DNA of 64,000 nucleotides, from assembly GCF_900112135.1 (NCBI RefSeq), contig NZ_FOLC01000003.1, forward strand, positions 62,001-126,000. The letters run 5' to 3'. The translations under genes and the position numbers were made by a program. Shown in pieces: positions 1 to 6,966 of the stretch (position 1 is the first letter of the stretch; each line of letters begins with the position of its first letter). Origin of the DNA: Collimonas sp. OK412. Lineage in GTDB: Bacteria > Pseudomonadota > Gammaproteobacteria > Burkholderiales > Burkholderiaceae_D. The notes beneath the pieces were generated by a model, which saw only the letters and a program-made list of their open reading frames with translations, searched no databases and was not told the origin of the DNA.

Positions 1-329
1 AGCGCAAGCTGCTGAGCAGCCGCGGTTATACGGTGCGCGTCGCGGTGGACGGCATGGACGGCTGGAACGCCTTGCGCAGCGAGCCGTTCGACCTGGTGGT
101 GACCGACATCGACATGCCGCGCATGGACGGCATCGAACTGGTCACCTTGATCAAGAAAAACCTGCAGCTGAAAGCCATTCCAGTCATGATCGTATCTTAC
201 AAAGACCGCCAGGAAGACCGTCAGCGCGGGCTCGAAGCCGGCGCCGACTACTACCTGGCCAAAGCCAGTTTCCATGACGAGACCCTGCTGCAGGCAGTGG
301 AAGACCTGATCGGCGAGGCGCATTCATGA
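1..329 (+). CDS. wspE: WspE, C-terminal receiver domain (partial)
   Basis: Only the last ~109 residues lie in the window; the reading frame is open from base 3. They form a CheY-like receiver domain with the phospho-acceptor Asp in VVTDIDMPRMDG, a following VSYKDR segment carrying the conserved Lys, and a GADYYLAK stretch. A receiver at the C-terminus directly before a CheB-type methylesterase and a receiver-GGDEF protein is the arrangement of the Wsp system, where WspE is a hybrid CheA kinase that phosphorylates WspR and WspF. The stop overlaps the wspF start (ATGA), so the two are translationally coupled. The kinase core is outside the window, so the assignment rests on context plus this domain. 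Confidence 0.85.
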   Translation, partial: RKLLSSRGYTVRVAVDGMDGWNALRSEPFDLVVTDIDMPRMDGIELVTLIKKNLQLKAIPVMIVSYKDRQEDRQRGLEAGADYYLAKASFHDETLLQAVEDLIGEAHS

Positions 330-1387
330 AGATCGGTATCGTCAACGATGCGCCAATTGCAGTGGAAGCGCTGCGCCGCACGCTGGTCCAGCGCCAGGAC
401 CATGAAATCATCTGGATTGCCGAGGATGGCCAGCGCGCCATCGAGCTGTGCGCCTGGCAGGTGCCGGACCTGATCCTGATGGACCTGATGATGCCGGTGC
501 TCGATGGCGTCGCCGCCACCCGCCATATCATGGCGCATACGCCGTGCGCGATCCTGATCGTCACCGGCGACGTCGGCGCCAATGTCTCGGCGGTCTACGA
601 TGCGATGGCCTACGGCGCGCTCGATGCAATCGATACCCCGAGCACCCTGAGCGGTTATCCGCGCAACGACGTCAACAGCTTGCTGGCCAAGATCGACTCC
701 ATCGAAAAACTGCTCAACCAGCGCCAGTCGCTGCCTGAACAGGGCGCGCCGGCGGCAGCTTCGGCCGCCGCAACCGCCATTGCGGCCGGCGGCAGGAAGT
801 CGTCGCTGCCGGCTCCCGATTCGAAATACCTGGTCGCCATCGGCGCTTCCGCCGGCGGCCCGGCTGCGCTGGCGACCTTGCTGTCGCAGCTGCCGGCGGA
901 TTTTCCGGCGGCCCTGGTGGTGGTACAGCACGTGGATGCCCAGTTCGCGTCCGGCATGGCCGAATGGCTCAGCAGCCAGTCGAAGCTGCCGGTACGGCTG
1001 GCGCTGGCCGGAGACAGCCCGGCGCCGGGCCAGGTCTTGCTGGCCGGGACCGACGACCATCTGCGCCTGACGCGGCCGTTCCAGCTGGGATATACAGAAC
1101 AGCCCAGCGGCTATCCCTACCGGCCGTCGATTGACGTTTTTTTCCAGAGCATCGTCGAATTATGGGCCGGCAAGGCGATCGGCATCCTGCTCACCGGCAT
1201 GGGGCGCGACGGCGCCCTGGGCCTGAAAGCCATGCGCGACAAAGGGTATTACACGATCGCCCAGGACCGCCAATCCAGCGCCGTGTACGGCATGCCGAAA
1301 GCGGCCGCCCTGCTCGATGCGGCCGACGCCATCCTGCCGGTGAACCAGATCGCCGGCAAGCTGGCCGGCATCATAAGCAAACGATAG
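326..1387 (+). CDS. wspF: WspF, CheB-type protein-glutamate methylesterase
   Basis: 353-residue CheB-family protein. It should demethylate the chemoreceptor WspA and so reset the pathway that activates WspR. An N-terminal receiver domain (about 1-120, probable phospho-Asp53 in LILMDLMMPVLDG) is joined by an Ala/Gly-rich linker (about 140-160) to the methylesterase domain. The catalytic triad is visible as Ser175 (GASAGG), His202 (VVQHVD) and Asp295 (GMGRDG). The start overlaps the wspE stop. wspR follows after 29 bp. In other bacteria loss of WspF gives constitutive c-di-GMP output (known of the family). Confidence 0.92.
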   Translation: MKIGIVNDAPIAVEALRRTLVQRQDHEIIWIAEDGQRAIELCAWQVPDLILMDLMMPVLDGVAATRHIMAHTPCAILIVTGDVGANVSAVYDAMAYGALDAIDTPSTLSGYPRNDVNSLLAKIDSIEKLLNQRQSLPEQGAPAAASAAATAIAAGGRKSSLPAPDSKYLVAIGASAGGPAALATLLSQLPADFPAALVVVQHVDAQFASGMAEWLSSQSKLPVRLALAGDSPAPGQVLLAGTDDHLRLTRPFQLGYTEQPSGYPYRPSIDVFFQSIVELWAGKAIGILLTGMGRDGALGLKAMRDKGYYTIAQDRQSSAVYGMPKAAALLDAADAILPVNQIAGKLAGIISKR

Positions 1388-1416
1388 CTACAATCAGCAC
1401 AGATACGGAGTAAGTC

Positions 1417-2427
1417 ATGCCAAAAGAACTCAATCTCGACATCGATCAGCCGCCAGACGACTATCCGGTCATGGTGCTGCTGGTCGACGACCAGGCCATG
1501 GTGGGCGAAGCGGTCAGGCGCGCGCTGGCGAACCAGGTCAACATCGATTTCCACTACTGCGCCCATCCCGACGAGGCGATCGAAGCCGCCCAGAAAACCC
1601 GCCCCACGGTCATCCTGCAGGACCTTGTGATGCCCGGCATCGACGGCCTGACCCTGGTGCGCCAGTACCGCGCCAACCCGGCCACCCGCAACGTGCCGAT
1701 CATCGTGCTGTCGACCCGGGAAGATCCGGCGGTCAAGAGCGCCGCGTTTACCGCCGGCGCCAACGACTACCTGGTCAAGCTGCCCGACACCATCGAGCTG
1801 GTAGCGCGGATCCGCTACCATTCGCGCTCTTACGTCAACCTGCTGCAGCGCGACGAAGCCTATCGCGCGCTGCGCCAAAGCCAGCAGCAGCTGCTGGAAA
1901 CCAACCTGGAACTGCAGCGCCTGACCAACTCGGACGGCCTGACCGGGCTCGCCAACCGCCGTTATTTCGACGAATATTTCAGCGCCGAATGGAAGCGCGC
2001 CGAACGCGAGCAAAGTTCGCTGTCGCTGCTGATGATCGATGTCGACGATTTCAAGCTGTATAACGATACCTACGGCCACCTGGCCGGCGACACCGCGCTC
2101 AAGCAGGTGGCGGAAAGCATCGGCTATTTTGCCAGGCGGCCGACCGATCTCGCGGCCCGCATCGGCGGTGAAGAGTTTGTGCTGGTGCTGCCATCCATGT
2201 CGCGCGAGCACATGGAGGTCCAGGCCGACAAGCTGCAGGCCGCGGTGCATGCGCAGGGCATCGCCCACGCATCCTCCAGCAACGACGCCAGGGTCACGGT
2301 CAGCGTCGGCGGCGCCAGCATGGTGCCGCAGCGCGGCAGCTCCCAGGAAAAACTGGTGGAAGCGGCCGACCAGGCACTGTACCGCGCCAAGCGCGGCGGC
2401 AAGAACCGGGTCGAGATCGCTCAGTAA
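1417..2427 (+). CDS. wspR: WspR, receiver-GGDEF diguanylate cyclase
   Basis: 336 residues. The receiver domain has probable phospho-Asp69 (VILQDLVMPG), then a coiled-coil stalk (about 145-170), then a GGDEF domain that makes c-di-GMP from two GTP. The active-site loop reads GGEEF at 250-254. An inhibitory-site RxxD (R241-P-T-D244) lies just upstream, so product inhibition is expected. The N-terminal MVLLVDDQAMVGEAVRR segment and the stalk closely match what I recall of Pseudomonas WspR. A GGAG ribosome-binding site lies just before the ATG. It is the last gene of the wsp cluster here; the next gene is convergent. Confidence 0.95.
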   Translation: MPKELNLDIDQPPDDYPVMVLLVDDQAMVGEAVRRALANQVNIDFHYCAHPDEAIEAAQKTRPTVILQDLVMPGIDGLTLVRQYRANPATRNVPIIVLSTREDPAVKSAAFTAGANDYLVKLPDTIELVARIRYHSRSYVNLLQRDEAYRALRQSQQQLLETNLELQRLTNSDGLTGLANRRYFDEYFSAEWKRAEREQSSLSLLMIDVDDFKLYNDTYGHLAGDTALKQVAESIGYFARRPTDLAARIGGEEFVLVLPSMSREHMEVQADKLQAAVHAQGIAHASSSNDARVTVSVGGASMVPQRGSSQEKLVEAADQALYRAKRGGKNRVEIAQ

Positions 2428-2552
2428 AAAGCGCTTGCGGACCGGTTCGGCCGCGACCTGTTCGGCAACTGCCCGGGGACTGCCGATTGGCAGCCCGGAA
2501 ATGAAAACGGAAGCATGCAGCATGCATCCGTACGGTTTACGCCGATGCCGCT

Positions 2553-3482
2553 TCAGGCATGCACATGCCTCTCCTCTGGCGCGCTGTAGTTGCAGCCGTC
2601 CTCGGTATGGGCGCAGGGGCTGAGCTCGAACTGCAGCGTGGTGTGGTACACCGCAAACTGCGACGCCAGGACCTCCTTCAGCAGCGGCAGCAATTGTTCC
2701 GCCGGATAAGCGGGGTCGTACACCACGTGCGCGGTCAGGCTGGCCTTGCCGCTGGTGACCGCCCACAGGTGGAAGTCATGCACGCTCACCACTCCCGGCA
2801 CCGCGCGCAGCGCGGCTTGCACCTGCTCGATGTCCATGCCTTCCGGCACTCCTTCCAGCAGGATGTTGACGCTTTCCTTCAGCAAGATCCAGGTACGCGG
2901 CAAGACCCAGAATCCGATCAACACTGCAATCAGCGAATCGACCCACTCCCAGCCGGTATAACGGATGACGAGCGCCCCGAGGATCACGCCCAGCGAACCC
3001 AGCATGTCGCTCCAGACTTCCAGGTAGGCGCCTTTGACGTTCAGGCTGGCGTCTTTGCCGCTGCTCAGGAGCCGCATGCTGACCAGGTTCACGAGCAGCC
3101 CGAAGACGGCGATCACCAGCATCCCGGTCGACTCGATTTCAGCGGGGCTGCGGAAGCGCTGGTAAGCCTCGTACAAGATGTACATCGCCACCAGGAACAG
3201 CAAGACCGCGTTGAACGCCGCCGCCAGGATCTCGAAACGATGGTAGCCAAAGGTGCGCTTGGCGTCTGGCGCCTTCCTGGCGATGCGGATTGCCGCCAAG
3301 GCAATCGCCAGCGCCATGGTGTCCGTCAGCATGTGCGCCGCGTCCGAGATCAGCGCCAGGCTGCCGGTGACCAGGCCGCCGATCACTTCGACTACCAGGA
3401 AGGTCGAAGTCAGTCCTAATGCGGTCCAGATATATTTTTCGTTCTGGCTGGTGGGTAAGGCGTGGGAATGGCCTGCGCTCAT
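2553..3482 (-). CDS. Cation diffusion facilitator (CzcD/ZitB-like) metal exporter
   Basis: 309 residues, about six membrane segments followed by a ~90-residue cytoplasmic domain, the standard CDF layout. It should exchange Zn2+ (or Cd2+/Co2+) for protons at the inner membrane. TM2 carries the metal motif D47/H50/D54 in ISDAAHMLTD. In TM5 the usual HxxxD is ExxxD (E155, D159 in YLEVWSD), which may alter metal preference. The short N-terminus has few His residues (MSAGHSH). It is a single gene, convergent with wspR; the zinc-ribbon gene upstream on the same strand begins only ~320 bp away. Confidence 0.9.
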   Translation of the reverse strand: MSAGHSHALPTSQNEKYIWTALGLTSTFLVVEVIGGLVTGSLALISDAAHMLTDTMALAIALAAIRIARKAPDAKRTFGYHRFEILAAAFNAVLLFLVAMYILYEAYQRFRSPAEIESTGMLVIAVFGLLVNLVSMRLLSSGKDASLNVKGAYLEVWSDMLGSLGVILGALVIRYTGWEWVDSLIAVLIGFWVLPRTWILLKESVNILLEGVPEGMDIEQVQAALRAVPGVVSVHDFHLWAVTSGKASLTAHVVYDPAYPAEQLLPLLKEVLASQFAVYHTTLQFELSPCAHTEDGCNYSAPEERHVHA

Positions 3483-3519
3483 GAGGGGTCCTTAGGTTGC
3501 GTAGAGGTAATGTAGCGCC

Positions 3520-3807
3520 TTATTGCGGCGTTCCGCAATTGCCGCAGAATTTTGCGCCGGCGGCCTTGGCGACACCACAACCGCTGCAACTCGCCGCCTG
3601 CAGGGAATTGCCGCATTGCTGGCAAAAACGCGCACCGGCGACATTGCCTGCATTGCAGTTCGGGCAATTGCCTCGGCCGGGCGCAGCCGCGCCCCAGGCA
3701 TTTTGCTGGATGCCGCCACGATACCCGTGCTTGCCGCCCTGCCGATATGGCGAATTGTGTCCGTCGCCATGGTGGCCAAGGCCAAGCAGGTTTTTGAAAA
3801 AACGCAC
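3520..3807 (-). CDS. Double zinc-ribbon protein
   Basis: 95 residues. Two successive CxxC...CxxC zinc ribbons fill the C-terminal half (CPNC...CQQC and CSGC...CGNC), joined by a short Gln/Ala linker. The N-terminal part is Gly/His-rich. A GTG start at 3807 is chosen because AAAGGAGAG lies at correct spacing before it. The function is unknown; such ribbons commonly bind nucleic acid or protein. It lies 37 bp upstream of the CDF exporter on the same strand and may be cotranscribed with it, which would suit a zinc-related role, but that is inference. Confidence 0.75.
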   Translation of the reverse strand: MRFFKNLLGLGHHGDGHNSPYRQGGKHGYRGGIQQNAWGAAAPGRGNCPNCNAGNVAGARFCQQCGNSLQAASCSGCGVAKAAGAKFCGNCGTPQ

Positions 3808-3952
3808 TTTGCTCTCCTTTGTGGTTGAATGGCCTCATTTAAAACCTTGTAGTTACTACAGGGTCAAGCGGATACATAAAAAAATCCGCAAGAAAGAAAG
3901 CGGACTACACTATTGCTTGCTTTCCCCCTATAAACAGCACAAAGGAAAACAC

Positions 3953-4396
3953 ATGACTACCCAGTTAAAAAACCTGAGGCCATCGCTGTTCGCTTCTGTT
4001 GCACTGGCATTGCTGCTTGCGGCATGCTCGACCATGCCGGCCGATACCACCCACACCAGCGAAGTTACCCTGGACAGCGCGCACGAAGTCCCGCCTAACG
4101 ACTCGAGCGCAAGCGGCGCCGGCACCATCGTGGTCAAGGCCGACAAATCGGTCAGCGGCAGCGTCACCACCAGGGGCATACAAGGAAAAGTGGCGCACAT
4201 CCATGAAGGCGCGCTGGGCAAGAACGGCCCCGTCATGGTCGGCCTGACCAAGACCGGAGACAACATGTGGTCGGTGCCGGACGGCACCAAGTTCACCGAC
4301 GCCCAATACGCCAGCTACATGGCGGGCAACCTGTATATCAATGTCCACAGCGCCACCAATCCCGGCGGCGAAATCCGCGGCCAGCTGCAGCCCTGA
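3953..4396 (+). CDS. CHRD-domain lipoprotein
   Basis: 147 residues. A lipoprotein signal peptide ends in LLAAC (Cys25). It is followed by a single CHRD domain (chordin-type beta fold) with the hallmark stretches VAHIHEGALGKNGPV and NLYINVHSATNPGGEIRGQL. The start at 3953 follows the purine-rich site AAAGGAAAA; an upstream in-frame ATG at 3497 would run antisense through the zinc-ribbon gene and is rejected. The molecular role of CHRD lipoproteins in bacteria is not established. A 10-bp stem hairpin follows the stop. Confidence 0.88.
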   Translation: MTTQLKNLRPSLFASVALALLLAACSTMPADTTHTSEVTLDSAHEVPPNDSSASGAGTIVVKADKSVSGSVTTRGIQGKVAHIHEGALGKNGPVMVGLTKTGDNMWSVPDGTKFTDAQYASYMAGNLYINVHSATNPGGEIRGQLQP

Positions 4397-4409
4397 GCCG
4401 AGCCTCCCG

Positions 4410-4447
4410 AGCCGCCATGCGCGTACTGCAAACCAGCCATGGCGGCT
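4410..4447 (+). terminator. Hairpin after CHRD gene
   Basis: Perfect 10-bp inverted repeat AGCCGCCATG / CATGGCGGCT with an 18-nt loop, directly after the CHRD stop. There is no T-run, so it may be a stabilising 3' hairpin rather than a true intrinsic terminator. It contains the ATG at 4439, which argues against that codon starting the next gene. Confidence 0.4.
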
Positions 4448-4471
4448 GATATAAAAAACCTTAATCAGCCT

Positions 4472-5104
4472 ATGCATTCGACCATCCGGATTTTCGCCGC
4501 ATTCTTGCTGGCCATCGCGCTTGCCAGCGGCGTGCTGTATGCAATCGACCACTCGTCCGGCAGCAACAGCGTCAAGAACCTTGAGAGCCCGGTAAAAACA
4601 GCCGGCGCCGTGGCGCCGACAGAGAATCCTGCGGCATTTGCTGCATCTGCAGCGGCAACAGCGGCGCCGCCGGCAGCCAGCGATACCCTGCCGCCGGCGC
4701 CGGCCAGCCCTCCCTTGGCCGACAATGCCGGCGCCATCGCCAAATGCAACATCGACGGCAAGATCGTCTATACCGACAAGGGCTGTCCGCAAGGAAGCAA
4801 ATCCAGATCTTTACAAATCACCGACAACGCCGTCGTTCCCGGCGTCGACCGCGCCACGATTGAACGCACACTGCGCCAGCCGGCGCCGCCGCCACAGCTG
4901 GCCCAGGCCGCGCCGCCCGCCGCCGTGATCGAACCGCCGGTGAGCTCCATCACCACCGACGCCGGCGTCGATTGTCCGGCGCTCGGACGGCGCATCGAAT
5001 GGCTGGGTTACATGGCGCACCGCTGGCAGCCGCCGTACATACGCGACCGCATGCGGCGCGAGCGCGACGAACTGCAGACCAGGTGGTTCTGGGCCCATTG
5101 CTAG
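4472..5104 (+). CDS. DUF4124-like membrane-anchored protein
   Basis: 210 residues. An N-terminal hydrophobic segment (about 4-25) acts as signal anchor. An Ala/Pro-rich low-complexity linker (about 30-85) follows, then a short domain with AKCNIDGKIVYTDKGCPQGS, which resembles DUF4124 (two Cys around a GK-[IV]-x-Y-[ST]-D core). The C-terminal tail holds a second conserved-looking segment with paired Cys and RRERDELQTRW. The start at 4472 is preferred over 4439 because it places the hydrophobic segment right at the N-terminus. Function unknown. Confidence 0.7.
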   Translation: MHSTIRIFAAFLLAIALASGVLYAIDHSSGSNSVKNLESPVKTAGAVAPTENPAAFAASAAATAAPPAASDTLPPAPASPPLADNAGAIAKCNIDGKIVYTDKGCPQGSKSRSLQITDNAVVPGVDRATIERTLRQPAPPPQLAQAAPPAAVIEPPVSSITTDAGVDCPALGRRIEWLGYMAHRWQPPYIRDRMRRERDELQTRWFWAHC

Positions 5105-5138
5105 CAGCCTGTCGGACGGCACTCCCTCCGGCAACAAG

Positions 5139-6278
5139 ATGCTTGATATGCAAGCGGCTATTGATGCATCATTCGAGCCCATGACCCGAACCGAAAAATA
5201 TCAATGCTGCATGGTGATGGCGGGCGGCGGCTTCCGCTTCGGCTACTACCTTGGCATGTATGCCGCGGCAGTCGACACCGGCAACAAGCCTGACCTGCTG
5301 CTGGCCAGCTGCGGCGGCTCGATCGCTGCCGCCGTGATCCGGGCGCTGCCGGACGATGCGCAGCGCAAGGCGTGGATCAGCTCGCCGGCGATGTACCGCT
5401 TCCTGTGCGGCTTGCAGTCGACGCCCAAGGCCGCCATCGGCCGTTCTTTCCTGCACGCTGTCAAACGGCGCCTGACGGCCAGGCGCGCCGCCGTCATCCC
5501 GGACCTGTTCAGCGATTATTTTTTCGATATCCCGCCGCAACTGCCGCTGCCGCCGCTGCAGGCGCAAGCGGAAGCCCCGCCCGCGGTCGCCATCGTCGGC
5601 GGCAAGATGCTGTTTTCCAAAGACCAGGTCGGGCAGCGCAGGGCCGGCCGCAAGCTGTTTGCCGAAACCGTGTTTTGCGATCCGCGTACGGCGGCGCTGC
5701 TGGACGGCATGGCCTCGCCCATGAGCGATCCGATGTGGGGCGACAACGCCATCGCGCCGCAATTGCTGACCGACGTCCAGATGCCGATCGGCGACGCCGT
5801 GCGGATTTCGATTGCCGACATGTTTTATTTTCCCTGCCACACGCACCAGGCCGGGCACTATACCGGCGGCGTGGTCGACCTGTTTCCCATCGAACTGGCA
5901 AAACGGCTGGCGCAGCGGGTGGTGATGGAACTGAAGGCGCCGTTCAGCCAGGCGCTGGCGATCCCGGCCTGGCGCGCGGTGCTGGGAGTCGATGGCAACC
6001 AGCGCCTGCGCCACGTCCACAGCCAGCATGCCGATGTCTGGATCGATGCGTCGGATGTGGAAAGCGTATTCCGCAAGCGCGGCATGCAGCAGAAACTGTC
6101 CTGGCCGAAGAATCGCCTGCGCCTGCTGATGCCGGCTCGCCATGAAATTTACCAGGAGCATGTGGAAGCACAATGGCACTACGGCTATCAGCGCGGGCTG
6201 GAAGCATTTGGCCAGCCTGGCCCCAACTACAAACGGCACATGCGCCATGCGACCAGGCACAACAGGGTACGGCCATGA
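5139..6278 (+). CDS. Patatin-like protein with altered catalytic dyad
   Basis: 379 residues. The N-terminal region has a patatin-type oxyanion loop (MAGGGFRFGYYLG) and a strand-turn-helix where GxSxG is expected. That segment reads LLASCGGSIAAA, putting Cys in the nucleophile position. The second motif, normally DG[AG], reads YTGGVVDLFP, putting Thr in place of the Asp. The fold therefore looks like patatin, but both usual catalytic residues are changed. No signal peptide is seen, so it is probably cytoplasmic. No clear ribosome-binding site decides between ATG 5139 and the internal ATG at 5181. It stands alone between a DUF4124-like gene and a convergent chorismate mutase. Confidence 0.7.
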   Translation: MLDMQAAIDASFEPMTRTEKYQCCMVMAGGGFRFGYYLGMYAAAVDTGNKPDLLLASCGGSIAAAVIRALPDDAQRKAWISSPAMYRFLCGLQSTPKAAIGRSFLHAVKRRLTARRAAVIPDLFSDYFFDIPPQLPLPPLQAQAEAPPAVAIVGGKMLFSKDQVGQRRAGRKLFAETVFCDPRTAALLDGMASPMSDPMWGDNAIAPQLLTDVQMPIGDAVRISIADMFYFPCHTHQAGHYTGGVVDLFPIELAKRLAQRVVMELKAPFSQALAIPAWRAVLGVDGNQRLRHVHSQHADVWIDASDVESVFRKRGMQQKLSWPKNRLRLLMPARHEIYQEHVEAQWHYGYQRGLEAFGQPGPNYKRHMRHATRHNRVRP

Positions 6279-6291
6279 AGTCCGCGCGCGG

Positions 6292-6867
6292 CTAGTTCCG
6301 CAGCCAGCCCGTCAATGCGACCCGGCGCGGCTCGCCGTCCAGGTCGCCGCGCACCAGGACCGCTGAACGCATTTCGATATAGGCCGGCATGCCCGGCTGC
6401 GCCAGCAAGGGCCGGATCTTTTCCAGCTCGGCGATCAGCTCAGGCGTCAATTTGTCCAGCACCGGCCGCACATCGCGCCCCAGGTCCGGCGCATCGTCGA
6501 AACGGCCCCGGCCTTGCTGGCGCCACTGCGCATGCAGCCCGAGCTGCATGGCTTTGCTGGCGTCGAACTGGGCCTGGAAAAAACGCCGGGCAAAAACCGG
6601 ATCCAGCCCTTTGGCCTGGGCTACGACGGCATCGAGTATCAATTGTTCGCGCGGCGGATCGTTGACGGCGCCGCCCGAATTCCATTTCGCCTTGGCGACC
6701 ATCGGAGCGACCGCAAGGCGCTGGTCTATCAGCACCAGCAAATGATCGGCCTGGGCAGCGTCGGCAGCGCTCGGCGCCGGCGGCATGCCCTGGCAAGCCG
6801 CCAGCAGAACCATCAGGAACAGGCTGGCAAACAGTTTGCCCAAGGCTGGGGTTTTCAAAAATATCAT
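6292..6867 (-). CDS. Exported chorismate mutase, AroQ-gamma type
   Basis: 191 residues. A lipoprotein-like signal peptide (LLAACQG, Cys25) precedes an all-helical chorismate mutase domain. Recognisable elements are IDQRLAVAPMVAKAKW (helix 1 Arg and Lys), NDPPREQ, and FFQAQFDASKAMQ. The enzyme converts chorismate to prephenate; the gamma class is secreted to the periplasm. Length and arrangement fit monofunctional periplasmic members. The physiological reason for a periplasmic mutase is unclear in general. Single gene, divergent from the Gcr-type gene. Confidence 0.85.
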   Translation of the reverse strand: MIFLKTPALGKLFASLFLMVLLAACQGMPPAPSAADAAQADHLLVLIDQRLAVAPMVAKAKWNSGGAVNDPPREQLILDAVVAQAKGLDPVFARRFFQAQFDASKAMQLGLHAQWRQQGRGRFDDAPDLGRDVRPVLDKLTPELIAELEKIRPLLAQPGMPAYIEMRSAVLVRGDLDGEPRRVALTGWLRN

Positions 6868-6966
6868 GGGCTCTTTCTATGGCAAACCAAAAACATAACA
6901 TTCATTAACAACTGATTTCGATAAACTGACCGTACACTATCGACTTCGCATTTTATAAAACTTTGC

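Noticed and set aside
1249-2766. 505-residue minus-strand frame across wspR
   Set aside because: Antisense to wspR and runs into the CDF gene in another frame; no recognisable domain.
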